6,848 nt of DNA from contig CATVQN010000058.1 in the NCBI GenBank assembly GCA_958346135.1, positions 1 to 6,848 on the forward strand. Reading direction: 5' to 3'. Shown piece after piece: positions 1 through 6,127 of the stretch. The notes under the pieces were generated by a model. It made no database searches. It saw only the letters and a program-made list of their open reading frames with translations, and had not been told where the DNA came from. Source of the DNA: an uncultured Eubacteriales bacterium. GTDB taxonomy: Bacteria > Bacillota > Clostridia > Monoglobales > Monoglobaceae. Numbering within the stretch: the stretch's first letter is position 1; every line of letters begins with the position of its first letter. A program made the translations under genes and the position numbers.

Positions 1-198
1 CAGTGAGCGGGAATCCACCAGTGTGTGATCTCCCATATCGCGCAGCACAGCAAGAAACCCGATGAAGTGCGGGACAAGATCATAAAGCTCATGGGAGATC
101 AGCCCAGGGTGGAGCTTTTTGCCAGGCAGCAGACCCCCGGCTGGGATGTATGGGGCAATGAAGTGGATTGCAGTATTACAATGCCGCAAAACGGATAA
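1..198 (+). pseudogene. C-terminal remnant of MT-A70 family adenine DNA methyltransferase (partial, frame closed near the left edge)
   Basis: Reading frame 1 encodes about 63 residues from base 7 to the TAA at 196-198. It contains HSKKPDEVRDKIIKLMGD, then RVELFARQ and GWDVWGNEV, the characteristic C-terminal signature of MT-A70 family N6-adenine methyltransferases. The catalytic DPPW motif would lie upstream and is not in view. Members on conjugative elements are thought to methylate DNA; whether this one is active cannot be told. The frame has a TGA at 4-6, only two codons into the window, although the family sequence should continue leftwards. Either an upstream indel shifts the frame (GTGAGCG at 3-9 could be read as VS in frame 3 before a small deletion) or the TGA is a nonsense mutation. 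A GTG at 25-27 could start a tiny ORF but has no RBS. Family assignment is secure; broken status is inferred. It lies 33 bases before the PrgI gene, its usual neighbour in such elements. Confidence 0.65.
26..101. repeat. 11-base perfect inverted repeat in the methyltransferase tail
   Basis: TGATCTCCCAT at 26-36 is the exact reverse complement of ATGGGAGATCA at 91-101, with 54 bases between. Both arms lie in codons of conserved protein sequence, so coding constraint alone may explain them. No T-run follows, so it is not an intrinsic terminator. It could form a long-loop hairpin or be chance. Confidence 0.4.
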
Positions 199-216
199 AA
201 AAGATTCTCGCAGATC

Positions 217-223
217 GGAGGTG
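217..223 (+). promoter_or_regulatory. Ribosome binding site of the PrgI gene
   Basis: GGAGGTG lies eight bases before the ATG at 232. This is a near-ideal Shine-Dalgarno match and spacing for Bacillota and fixes the start of the PrgI gene. The 33-base gap 199-231 holds nothing else I can identify; no convincing -35/-10 pair is visible. Confidence 0.8.
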
Positions 224-231
224 ACAACGAA

Positions 232-666
232 ATGCCTTATGTACCCGTACCCAAAGACTTAACCAAAGTCAAGACCAAAGTAGCCGCTGGCCTGACAAAG
301 CGCCAGCTTATTTGTTTCAGTCTGGCCGCGCTGGTGGGGCTGCCGGTATATTTCCTTACCCGCGGCGCCATCGGCAATTCGGCGGCGGTGCTCCTTATGA
401 TCGGCCTGATGATGCCCTTTTTCTTCTTTGCCATGTATGAGAAGGACGGGCAGCCGGCGGAAAAGCTGTTAAGGAACCGGCTCCGCTATAAGCTCTGGCC
501 GAAGGACCGCCCTTACCGGACAGAAAACTTCTACAAATCCATATCCAAAAAGGAGGTATCACAGATTGCCAAAAACCAGACAGCAGGAGGCGCAGGAAAA
601 ACGTCTGCAAAGAAACGTAAAGCAGGCAAAAAAGACCCGCACCGAAGCAAGAAAGGCAGGAAGTAA
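232..666 (+). CDS. PrgI family conjugal transfer membrane protein
   Basis: This 144-residue protein opens with MPYVPVPKDLTKVKTKVAAGLTKRQ, the typical start of PrgI-family proteins (first known from enterococcal pCF10), which are small inner-membrane subunits of Gram-positive T4SS channels encoded just upstream of VirB4. Two hydrophobic segments are visible, about residues 26-42 and 48-68, separated by a short turn containing RGAIGNS. The conserved cytoplasmic stretch follows (residues 70-100, with EKLLRNRLRYKLWPKDRPY). The last 40 or so residues are an extremely Lys/Arg-rich tail. The ATG at 232 has a strong RBS. The final 101 bases overlap the VirB4 gene in another frame, so the basic tail (residues 112-144) is dual coded, and the VirB4 RBS lies inside this gene. 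This points to translational coupling and an intended ratio of the two products. Family call is firm; the exact role in the channel is not established by sequence. Confidence 0.93.
   Translation: MPYVPVPKDLTKVKTKVAAGLTKRQLICFSLAALVGLPVYFLTRGAIGNSAAVLLMIGLMMPFFFFAMYEKDGQPAEKLLRNRLRYKLWPKDRPYRTENFYKSISKKEVSQIAKNQTAGGAGKTSAKKRKAGKKDPHRSKKGRK
551..568 (+). promoter_or_regulatory. Ribosome binding site and TTG start of the VirB4 gene, embedded in the PrgI gene
   Basis: AGGAGGT at 551-557 lies eight bases before TTG at 566-568. No ATG occurs in this frame until residue 68, inside the conserved region, so the TTG is the best start. The strong Shine-Dalgarno sequence combined with a weak start codon, within the PrgI reading frame, suggests coupled and moderated translation. 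Confidence 0.8.
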
Positions 667-3037
667 AACTGCCTCTCCTGCCGGGCCGAAGAAAAAGCCC
701 GGCTTTTTTTCCGGGCTGAAAGCGGACGCCCCGCAGACGGTCCAGCAGAGTATTCCCTATAAGGAAATGTACCGGGACGGTATCTGCCGTGTGAGCGGCA
801 ATTATTACACCAAGACGGTGCAGTTCTTTGATATTAACTACCAGCTCGCGCAGGCGGACGACAAGGCGCAGATTTTTGAGGGCTACTGCGATTTTCTCAA
901 TTACTTTGACGCCTCGATCCATGTGCAGCTCACCTTCATCAACCAGCGGGCCAATATGCAGGACTTTGTTCACAGCATAGAGATTCCTGCCCGTGGCGAC
1001 GAGTACGACGGAATCCGCAGGGAGTACGCGGATATGTTAAAGAACCAGCTCCAAAAGGGCAACAACGGCCTTACCAAGCGGAAATACATCACCTTCGGGA
1101 TTGAAGCGGAGGACCTTCGCACGGCGAAAATGCGTCTGGAACGGATCGAAACGGACGTGCTGGGGAACTTCAAAGCCCTGGGCGTGCAGGCAAGGCCCTT
1201 AAACGGGCTGGAACGTCTGGAGCTTCTGCACAGCCAGCTCCACCCGGACGGCCAGGAGAAACTTCATTTTAACTGGTCGGATTTGCCGAAAACCGGGCTC
1301 TCCACAAAGGACTATATCGCCCCTTCCGGTCTCTCCTTCTCCCAGGACGGCAAGACCTTCCGGGTGGGCGACCATTCCGGCGCGGTGTCCTTCTTGCAGA
1401 TTTTGGCCCCGGAGCTGACGGATCGGCTGCTGGCGGAACTGCTTGACCTGGATGACGCCGTGACAATCAACCTGCATATCCAGTCTATCGACCAGGCCCA
1501 GGCGATCAAGAACATCAAACGCAAGATGTCTGATTTGCAGAAGATGACGATTGAGGAACAGAAGAAAGCGGTCCGCTCCGGCTATGACATGGACATCATA
1601 CCTACCGACCTTGCCACTTATGGGGAAGAAGCGAAAAATCTCCTGCAGGATTTGCAGAGCCGGAATGAAAGGATGTTCCTTGTGACGGTTCTGGTGGAGA
1701 ATATCGCCCCGAAGCGCAAAAAGCTGTTTACGGATATTTTTTCCGCTTCCGGTGTGGCGCAGAAATACAACTGTGCCCTGAAACGCCTGGACTTCCAGCA
1801 GGAGCAGGGCCTTATGTCCTCTCTATGCCTGGGGCAGAACCAGATCGAGATCGAGCGGGGTCTTACCACCAGCAGCACGGCCATTTTCGTGCCGTTTACC
1901 ACCTGCGAGCTGTTTCAGGAGGGCGAGGCTTTGTATTACGGTCTCAATGCCCTTAGCAACAACCTGATTATGGCGAACCGCAAGAACCTGAAAAACCCCA
2001 ACGGCCTGTTCCTGGGTACGCCCGGCAGTGGCAAATCTTTCTCTGCCAAGCGTGAGATCGTCAATGTGTTCCTTCTGACGGAGGACGACATTATCATAGC
2101 AGACCCGGAAAATGAGTACGGGCCTTTGGTAAAGCAGTTTGGAGCTCAGGGGCAGGTCATTGACATTTCCCCTAACTCCACTAACTACATCAATCCGATG
2201 GATATAAACCTGGACTATTCGGATGATGAAAACCCGATCACCCTGAAAAGTGATTTTATCCTGTCTCTGTGTGACCTTATCATCGGCGGCAAGGAGGGGC
2301 TTTCCCCTATTGAAAAGACGATCATTGACCGCTGCACAAGGCTTGTGTACCGGGACTATTTGCAGGACCCGCGCCCGGAAAACATGCCAATCCTGGGGGA
2401 TTTGTACGACCTCCTTCGCAAACAGAGCGAACCGGAGGCGCAGAATATCGCCACGGCGCTGGAAATCTACGTCAATGGTTCCTTGAATGTGTTTAACCAC
2501 CGTTCCAATATCCAGATGGATCACCACCGGGTACTGTGCTTCCAGTTGAAGTCATTGGGAAAGGCCCTGAAAGAGATCGGCCTTCTTATCATGCAGGACG
2601 CGGTCTGGAACCGTGTTACGGCCAACCGCTCCAAGCATAAGACGACCTGGTTCTATATCGACGAATTCCACCTCCTGCTGAAAGGACAGACCGGAAGTTT
2701 CAGTGTAGAGATATGGAAACGGTTCAGAAAATGGGGCGGGATTCCCAGCGGTTTAACGCAGAATGTGAAGGACCTGCTGGCTTCCAGGGAGATCGAGAAC
2801 ATCTTTGAGAACTCGGATTTTATCTACATGCTCAACCAGGCCCAGGGAGACCGGCAGATTTTGGCGAAGCAGTTAGGCATTTCGCCCCACCAGCTTTCCT
2901 ATGTGACCCATTCCGGCCCCGGCGAGGGTCTTTTGTTTTTCGGCAATGTGATTATTCCTTTCGTCGATCACTTCCCGAAGGACACCCTTCTGTATTCGGT
3001 CCTTACCACAAGGCCGGATGAAGTGGCAGGCGCATGA
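566..3037 (+). CDS. VirB4/TraE-type conjugation ATPase
   Basis: This 823-residue cytoplasmic or membrane-associated ATPase energises the T4SS mating channel. Residues 1-55 form a Lys/Arg/Gln-rich extension. About residues 60-440 match the N-terminal VirB4 region, including SIPYKEMYRDGICRV and YCDFLNYFDASI. The P-loop domain follows: Walker A GTPGSGKS at 484-491, the VirB4-type motif DPENEYGPL from 513, the Walker B strand WFYIDE at 695-700 (D699, E700), and GIPSGLTQN with Q732 downstream. All expected ATPase motifs are present and the length is normal for the Gram-positive family, so the gene looks intact. The TTG start at 566 is chosen for its RBS. The gene overlaps the PrgI gene by 101 bases and ends 45 bases before the hydrolase gene. 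A terminator-like hairpin lies in codons 39-48, which is unusual for a coding region. VirB4 identity is very secure; the precise partners are inferred from gene order. Confidence 0.96.
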   Translation: MPKTRQQEAQEKRLQRNVKQAKKTRTEARKAGSKTASPAGPKKKPGFFSGLKADAPQTVQQSIPYKEMYRDGICRVSGNYYTKTVQFFDINYQLAQADDKAQIFEGYCDFLNYFDASIHVQLTFINQRANMQDFVHSIEIPARGDEYDGIRREYADMLKNQLQKGNNGLTKRKYITFGIEAEDLRTAKMRLERIETDVLGNFKALGVQARPLNGLERLELLHSQLHPDGQEKLHFNWSDLPKTGLSTKDYIAPSGLSFSQDGKTFRVGDHSGAVSFLQILAPELTDRLLAELLDLDDAVTINLHIQSIDQAQAIKNIKRKMSDLQKMTIEEQKKAVRSGYDMDIIPTDLATYGEEAKNLLQDLQSRNERMFLVTVLVENIAPKRKKLFTDIFSASGVAQKYNCALKRLDFQQEQGLMSSLCLGQNQIEIERGLTTSSTAIFVPFTTCELFQEGEALYYGLNALSNNLIMANRKNLKNPNGLFLGTPGSGKSFSAKREIVNVFLLTEDDIIIADPENEYGPLVKQFGAQGQVIDISPNSTNYINPMDINLDYSDDENPITLKSDFILSLCDLIIGGKEGLSPIEKTIIDRCTRLVYRDYLQDPRPENMPILGDLYDLLRKQSEPEAQNIATALEIYVNGSLNVFNHRSNIQMDHHRVLCFQLKSLGKALKEIGLLIMQDAVWNRVTANRSKHKTTWFYIDEFHLLLKGQTGSFSVEIWKRFRKWGGIPSGLTQNVKDLLASREIENIFENSDFIYMLNQAQGDRQILAKQLGISPHQLSYVTHSGPGEGLLFFGNVIIPFVDHFPKDTLLYSVLTTRPDEVAGA
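680..710 (+). terminator. Intrinsic-terminator-like hairpin inside the start of the VirB4 gene
   Basis: GCCGGGC at 680-686 and GCCCGGC at 697-703 form a perfect stem of seven G-C pairs around a ten-base A-rich loop, followed immediately by TTTTTTT at 704-710. It begins 14 bases after the PrgI stop codon (664-666). The shape is a textbook Rho-independent terminator, yet it lies within VirB4 codons 39-48 (A-G-P-K-K-K-P-G-F-F). It may reduce transcription into VirB4 and beyond when ribosomes are not covering it, or it may be a by-product of coding. Function is inferred; the structure is seen directly. Confidence 0.5.
696..717. promoter_or_regulatory. Alternative hairpin that competes with the terminator-like stem; terminator-like on the - strand
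   Basis: AGCCCGG at 696-702 is the reverse complement of CCGGGCT at 711-717, giving a seven-pair stem whose loop holds the T-run. It uses the right arm of the 680-703 hairpin, so the two cannot form together. Read on the - strand the same stem is followed by T residues (complement of the A-run 692-696), so it could also act as a weak terminator of antisense transcripts. This resembles a terminator/antiterminator pair, but the regulatory role is inference. Confidence 0.35.
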
Positions 3038-3042
3038 GCGCC
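3029..3042 (+). other. Small hairpin around the VirB4 stop codon
   Basis: GGCGC at 3029-3033 pairs with GCGCC at 3038-3042, leaving ATGA, which contains the TGA stop, as a four-base loop. No T-run follows, so it is not an intrinsic terminator. It could affect ribosome release or mRNA stability at the gene junction, or be chance. The rest of the 3038-3082 gap holds only the next gene's RBS. Confidence 0.3.
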
Positions 3043-3069
3043 GGCAGACCAGCAACGATAATTCAGACT

Positions 3070-3074
3070 GGAGG
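3070..3074 (+). promoter_or_regulatory. Ribosome binding site that decides the start of the hydrolase gene
   Basis: GGAGG at 3070-3074 lies eight bases before ATG at 3083. The in-frame GTG at 3074 overlaps the Shine-Dalgarno sequence and the ATG at 3077 is only two bases from it, so neither is a likely start. Confidence 0.75.
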
Positions 3075-3082
3075 TGATGGAT

Positions 3083-5863
3083 ATGTCCCGTGATAAAGAG
3101 TTCAGACGGCCCAAAGACGCGGTGCGGCAGCCGGCGGGAAAAACAGAAACCGACGTCCGGACCGGCGAGATGCGCGGGCAGGATTTTGATCTGCGCCGGG
3201 CCCGTGACGCTCCTGTGCAGGAAGATAACCGCCATAGAGGGTGGAACCTGTATCAAGGGGCTTCGGAGGACGGCGCAGTTCCAGCAACGGATTCCAATAC
3301 GTATGCTGCTGCTTCCCGGCAGCCAGTGGATGAAATGGCGGCTTATGAATCTGCGGACTATGGAACACATGCGGAGGCTTTTTCCCGGCAGTCGTCCGGG
3401 GATTCTGACAGCTTCATTCAGGACAGCCGCAGCGTTCCGCAGCAAAACGGGCCGGATTTTTCCGGGCGTGACAGCTTCCGCGAAAGCAGGCAGCAGGATT
3501 CCAGGCACAGTGATTCCGGCAGGCTCCAGCGCCGGGATGCAGACTTTTCCCGGCGCGGCGGCCAGGAGTTGCCCGGTTCCGGCAGTTCGGAGGCTTCCGC
3601 TGCTTCGGAGGCCGGCAGCACAAATGCCGGGGAAACATCGGGCAGACGCCGGATGCACCAGCATGGCAACAAGTACCAGCAGCGTTTCCAGGAGGCGGCA
3701 AAAGCCGAGGAACCCCAGGAGAAACAGCCGGGTTCAGCCGAGGGAGAACCGAAACGGCCTTCCAAGCTGGAATTTACCGCTGACGAGCTGCCACCGGAGG
3801 CGGCGGATAAAAAGCTGACCCAGGCGAGGCGCAGGGCCGAGCGTGTGGAAAAGAAGCTGGAGGACGCCGAGGCGCGTCTGCCTTCCCGGAAAAAACTGCG
3901 GATGGAGACGGCTTCCGACCCGGAGACCGGCAAAGCAAAAAAACGGCTGAAATTTGAGCAGGAAGTAAAATCCCAGCGGGCGCATGTAAAGGGCTCCCTT
4001 CCCATGCGCCCGGTAAAGGCGGCAGCGAATACGGCTGTCGGCTACGCCCATAAGAAAATCTACCAGGCGGAGGAAGAAAATGTCGGCGTGAAAGCCGCCC
4101 ACCGCACCGAGCTTGTGGGTGAGGCCTGGGCGCGCACCCTGTACCACCGCCATAAAACAGCGCCATACCGCCGGGTGACAAAGTTACAGCAGAAATCAGC
4201 GAGGGCTAACGCGAAGCTTGCCTACCGGCAGACCCTTTCGGAACACCCGGAGCTAAAGAAAAATTTCCTTGCCCGGATGTGGCAGAAGCAAAAGCTGAAA
4301 CGGCAGTATGCCAAAGCCGCAAGGGAGGCACAGAAAACCGGAAAGCGGGCAAAGAACGCAGCCGTTACAACGGAAAAGATCGCTGCTTCGGTGGTAAACA
4401 CCGTCAAGCGTCACCCGGTTATCTGCAGCATTCTCGTCCTTCTGCTTTTGGTGGTATTTCTCATTTCTTCGCTGTTTTCCTCGTTTTCCAATATCGGGAC
4501 CGGGGGCCTGGGAAGTATCGCCGCCTCTACCTATCTGGCGGAGGACCAGGACATCAACAACGCGGAGCTTATCTATACCGAGTGGGAAACAGACCTGCAA
4601 ATGGAAATAGACCGTGTGGAGACAGACCGGCCCGGTTATGACGAGTACCGCTATAACATCGGCGCAATCGAGCATGACCCCTATATCCTGATGGGCTATC
4701 TCACTTCTGCCTATCAGAATTTCACCTATGAGCAGATCGAGGGCGTCCTGCGGCAGCTTTTTAATGAGCAGTATTCCCTTACCTTTACGGAGGAAACGGA
4801 AATCCGCTACCGGACAGAGACCCATGTTGACCCGGAGACCGGCGAGGAAACCGAGGAAGAAGTACCGTATGAGTGGCACATTCTGAATGTAAAGCTCACG
4901 GCCACGCCTCTTGCAAACCTGGTGGTGCAGCGCATGAGCACCGAGCAGAAAGAAATCTGTGAGATTCTATTGCAGACCAAGGGCAACCGGCAGTATGTGA
5001 AAAATGTCTTTGGGATAAACTGGCTGCCCTATGTCACCAGCTACTACGGCTACCGGGTACACCCCATCAGCGGGGAAAAGAACTACCATACCGGCGTTGA
5101 CATCGGCATGGCCCAGGGCACGGAAATCTTAGCCGGCCATGACGGTACGGTTACGCTGGCAGGAAACGCGGGCGGCTACGGCCTGTGTGTCGCCATTGAA
5201 GGCGAGGCTTACGAGGGGCATACCCTTACCACGAAATACGGCCACTGTTCACAGCTTCTTGTGTCCGTGGGCCAGGAAGTAAAGGCCGGGGATGTAATCG
5301 CGAAGGTCGGCAGCACCGGCAATTCCACCGGGCCGCACCTGCACCTGGAGGTATTGGTGGACGGGCAGTATTTGAATCCGCTGTATTTTGCAGATACCGG
5401 TGACACCGGCAGTACCGGGCTGCCAGCCATTGGCGCAGGCGGAGGCGGCAGCTACTTTGATTACGATATTCCGCCGGAGGCCCTTGCGGATGAACAGTTC
5501 GCGGCCATGATCGCGGAGGCGGAGAAATACTTAGGCTATCCGTATGTGTGGGGCGGCGCAAGCCCTTCCACTTCCTTTGACTGTTCAGGCTTCGTTTCCT
5601 GGGTAGTCAACCATACCGGCTGGAACTTCGGGCGGCTTACCGCGGACGGGCTTTTAGGCGTGTGTACGCCTGTATCGAGTGCGGACGCAAGACCCGGCGA
5701 CCTGATTTTCTTCCAGGGGACCTATAACACCAGCGGCGCAAGCCATGTGGGAATCTATGTGGGTAACGGAATGATGATCCACTGCGGGGACCCGATCTCT
5801 TACGCAAATATCAATACAAGTTACTGGCAGCAGCATTTTTACACCTTTGCGCGGCTGCCTTAA
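3083..5863 (+). CDS. CD1108 family conjugation hydrolase: membrane anchor + M23 peptidase + NlpC/P60 domain
   Basis: With the ATG at 3083, placed by its RBS, the protein has 926 residues. Residues 1 to about 230 are hydrophilic and low complexity (Ser, Arg, Gln, Asp, Gly). About 233-290 are charged and probably coiled coil, followed by a basic stretch. A single membrane segment lies at about 445-466, so the C-terminal half should be outside the membrane. After a family-specific region (about 470-640) comes an M23 LytM-type metallopeptidase (about 650-775) with GYRVHP, HTGVD (H669, D673), KYGH (H721) and HLH (H752, H754), all expected zinc and catalytic residues. A Thr/Gly-rich linker leads to an NlpC/P60 cysteine peptidase (about 805-926) with DCSGF (C834), SHVGIYVG (H888) and IHCG (H900). 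It should cut peptide bonds of the cell wall at two sites to let the mating channel through, like Tn916 Orf14/CwlT, but with M23 in place of a recognisable lysozyme domain. Both domains look active; substrate bonds are not predictable here. Confidence 0.93.
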   Translation: MSRDKEFRRPKDAVRQPAGKTETDVRTGEMRGQDFDLRRARDAPVQEDNRHRGWNLYQGASEDGAVPATDSNTYAAASRQPVDEMAAYESADYGTHAEAFSRQSSGDSDSFIQDSRSVPQQNGPDFSGRDSFRESRQQDSRHSDSGRLQRRDADFSRRGGQELPGSGSSEASAASEAGSTNAGETSGRRRMHQHGNKYQQRFQEAAKAEEPQEKQPGSAEGEPKRPSKLEFTADELPPEAADKKLTQARRRAERVEKKLEDAEARLPSRKKLRMETASDPETGKAKKRLKFEQEVKSQRAHVKGSLPMRPVKAAANTAVGYAHKKIYQAEEENVGVKAAHRTELVGEAWARTLYHRHKTAPYRRVTKLQQKSARANAKLAYRQTLSEHPELKKNFLARMWQKQKLKRQYAKAAREAQKTGKRAKNAAVTTEKIAASVVNTVKRHPVICSILVLLLLVVFLISSLFSSFSNIGTGGLGSIAASTYLAEDQDINNAELIYTEWETDLQMEIDRVETDRPGYDEYRYNIGAIEHDPYILMGYLTSAYQNFTYEQIEGVLRQLFNEQYSLTFTEETEIRYRTETHVDPETGEETEEEVPYEWHILNVKLTATPLANLVVQRMSTEQKEICEILLQTKGNRQYVKNVFGINWLPYVTSYYGYRVHPISGEKNYHTGVDIGMAQGTEILAGHDGTVTLAGNAGGYGLCVAIEGEAYEGHTLTTKYGHCSQLLVSVGQEVKAGDVIAKVGSTGNSTGPHLHLEVLVDGQYLNPLYFADTGDTGSTGLPAIGAGGGGSYFDYDIPPEALADEQFAAMIAEAEKYLGYPYVWGGASPSTSFDCSGFVSWVVNHTGWNFGRLTADGLLGVCTPVSSADARPGDLIFFQGTYNTSGASHVGIYVGNGMMIHCGDPISYANINTSYWQQHFYTFARLP

Positions 5864-5869
5864 CAGAAT

Positions 5870-5884
5870 GGAGGTAACAACTTG
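5870..5884 (+). promoter_or_regulatory. Ribosome binding site and TTG start of the DUF4315 gene
   Basis: GGAGGT at 5870-5875 lies six bases before TTG at 5882-5884. No in-frame ATG exists before residue 64, so TTG is the start. The 18-base gap after the hydrolase stop is taken up almost entirely by this signal. Confidence 0.75.
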
Positions 5885-6127
5885 AACCCTAAAATTGAAA
5901 AACTGGCAAAAGACATTGAAAAGACCAAGGCGAAGATCGCGGAGCAGCAGGCCAGGCTCCAGGATTTGGAGAAACAGAAAACGGAGCTGGAGAACACCGA
6001 CTTTGTGGCGGTGGCCCGCAGCTACCACCTGACGCCCCAGGAACTGGCCGAATTCTTAAAAACGCGGCAGATGGCGTCCGCACAGGAGTCTTCGCCGCAG
6101 GAACAGGAGGAAGTGCATGAGGACTAA
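5882..6127 (+). CDS. DUF4315 family small coiled-coil protein of conjugative elements
   Basis: This protein has 81 residues. Residues 1-38 are a Lys/Glu/Gln-rich amphipathic helix beginning MNPKIEKLAKDIEKTKAKI and continuing AEQQARLQDLEKQKTELE, a clear coiled-coil candidate. Next comes FVAVARSYHLTPQELAEFLK (about 41-60), which reads like a short helix-turn-helix-like pair. The acidic Glu/Gln-rich tail ends EEVHED. There is no membrane segment or signal peptide, so it is probably cytoplasmic. The pattern and its position between the CD1108-type hydrolase and the CD1107-type protein match DUF4315, which has no established function. Its TTG start carries a good RBS, and its last 11 bases overlap the next gene, indicating translational coupling. 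A regulatory or chaperone-like role is possible but unsupported. Confidence 0.88.
   Translation: MNPKIEKLAKDIEKTKAKIAEQQARLQDLEKQKTELENTDFVAVARSYHLTPQELAEFLKTRQMASAQESSPQEQEEVHED

Noticed and set aside
160..205. Possible promoter ahead of the PrgI gene (TTGCAG and an A/T-rich ATAAAA stretch)
   Set aside because: The spacing is about 21 bases and the -10 match is poor; the close gene packing also favours read-through from upstream.
704..712. Seven-T run as a programmed ribosomal frameshift or transcriptional slippage site in the VirB4 gene
   Set aside because: The VirB4 frame is continuous and complete across it, with conserved family sequence downstream in the same frame, so no frameshift is needed. 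A minor slippage product cannot be excluded.
1823..2527. 234-codon open frame on the - strand inside the VirB4 gene
   Set aside because: It is opposite the conserved ATPase domain including Walker A, its product matches no family I know, and no ribosome binding site was seen. Its openness follows from VirB4 codon bias.
3090..3818. Long + strand open frame (242 codons) overlapping the hydrolase gene
   Set aside because: It is in another frame of the hydrolase, lacks its own ribosome binding site (the GGAGG fits the ATG at 3083), and its translation is low-complexity Arg/Pro/Cys-rich with no recognisable family. The GC-rich repetitive DNA explains the openness.
5390..5425. Short ACCGG-type direct repeats
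   Set aside because: They encode the Thr/Gly/Asp linker (DTGDTGSTG) between the two peptidase domains and are explained by that low-complexity coding.
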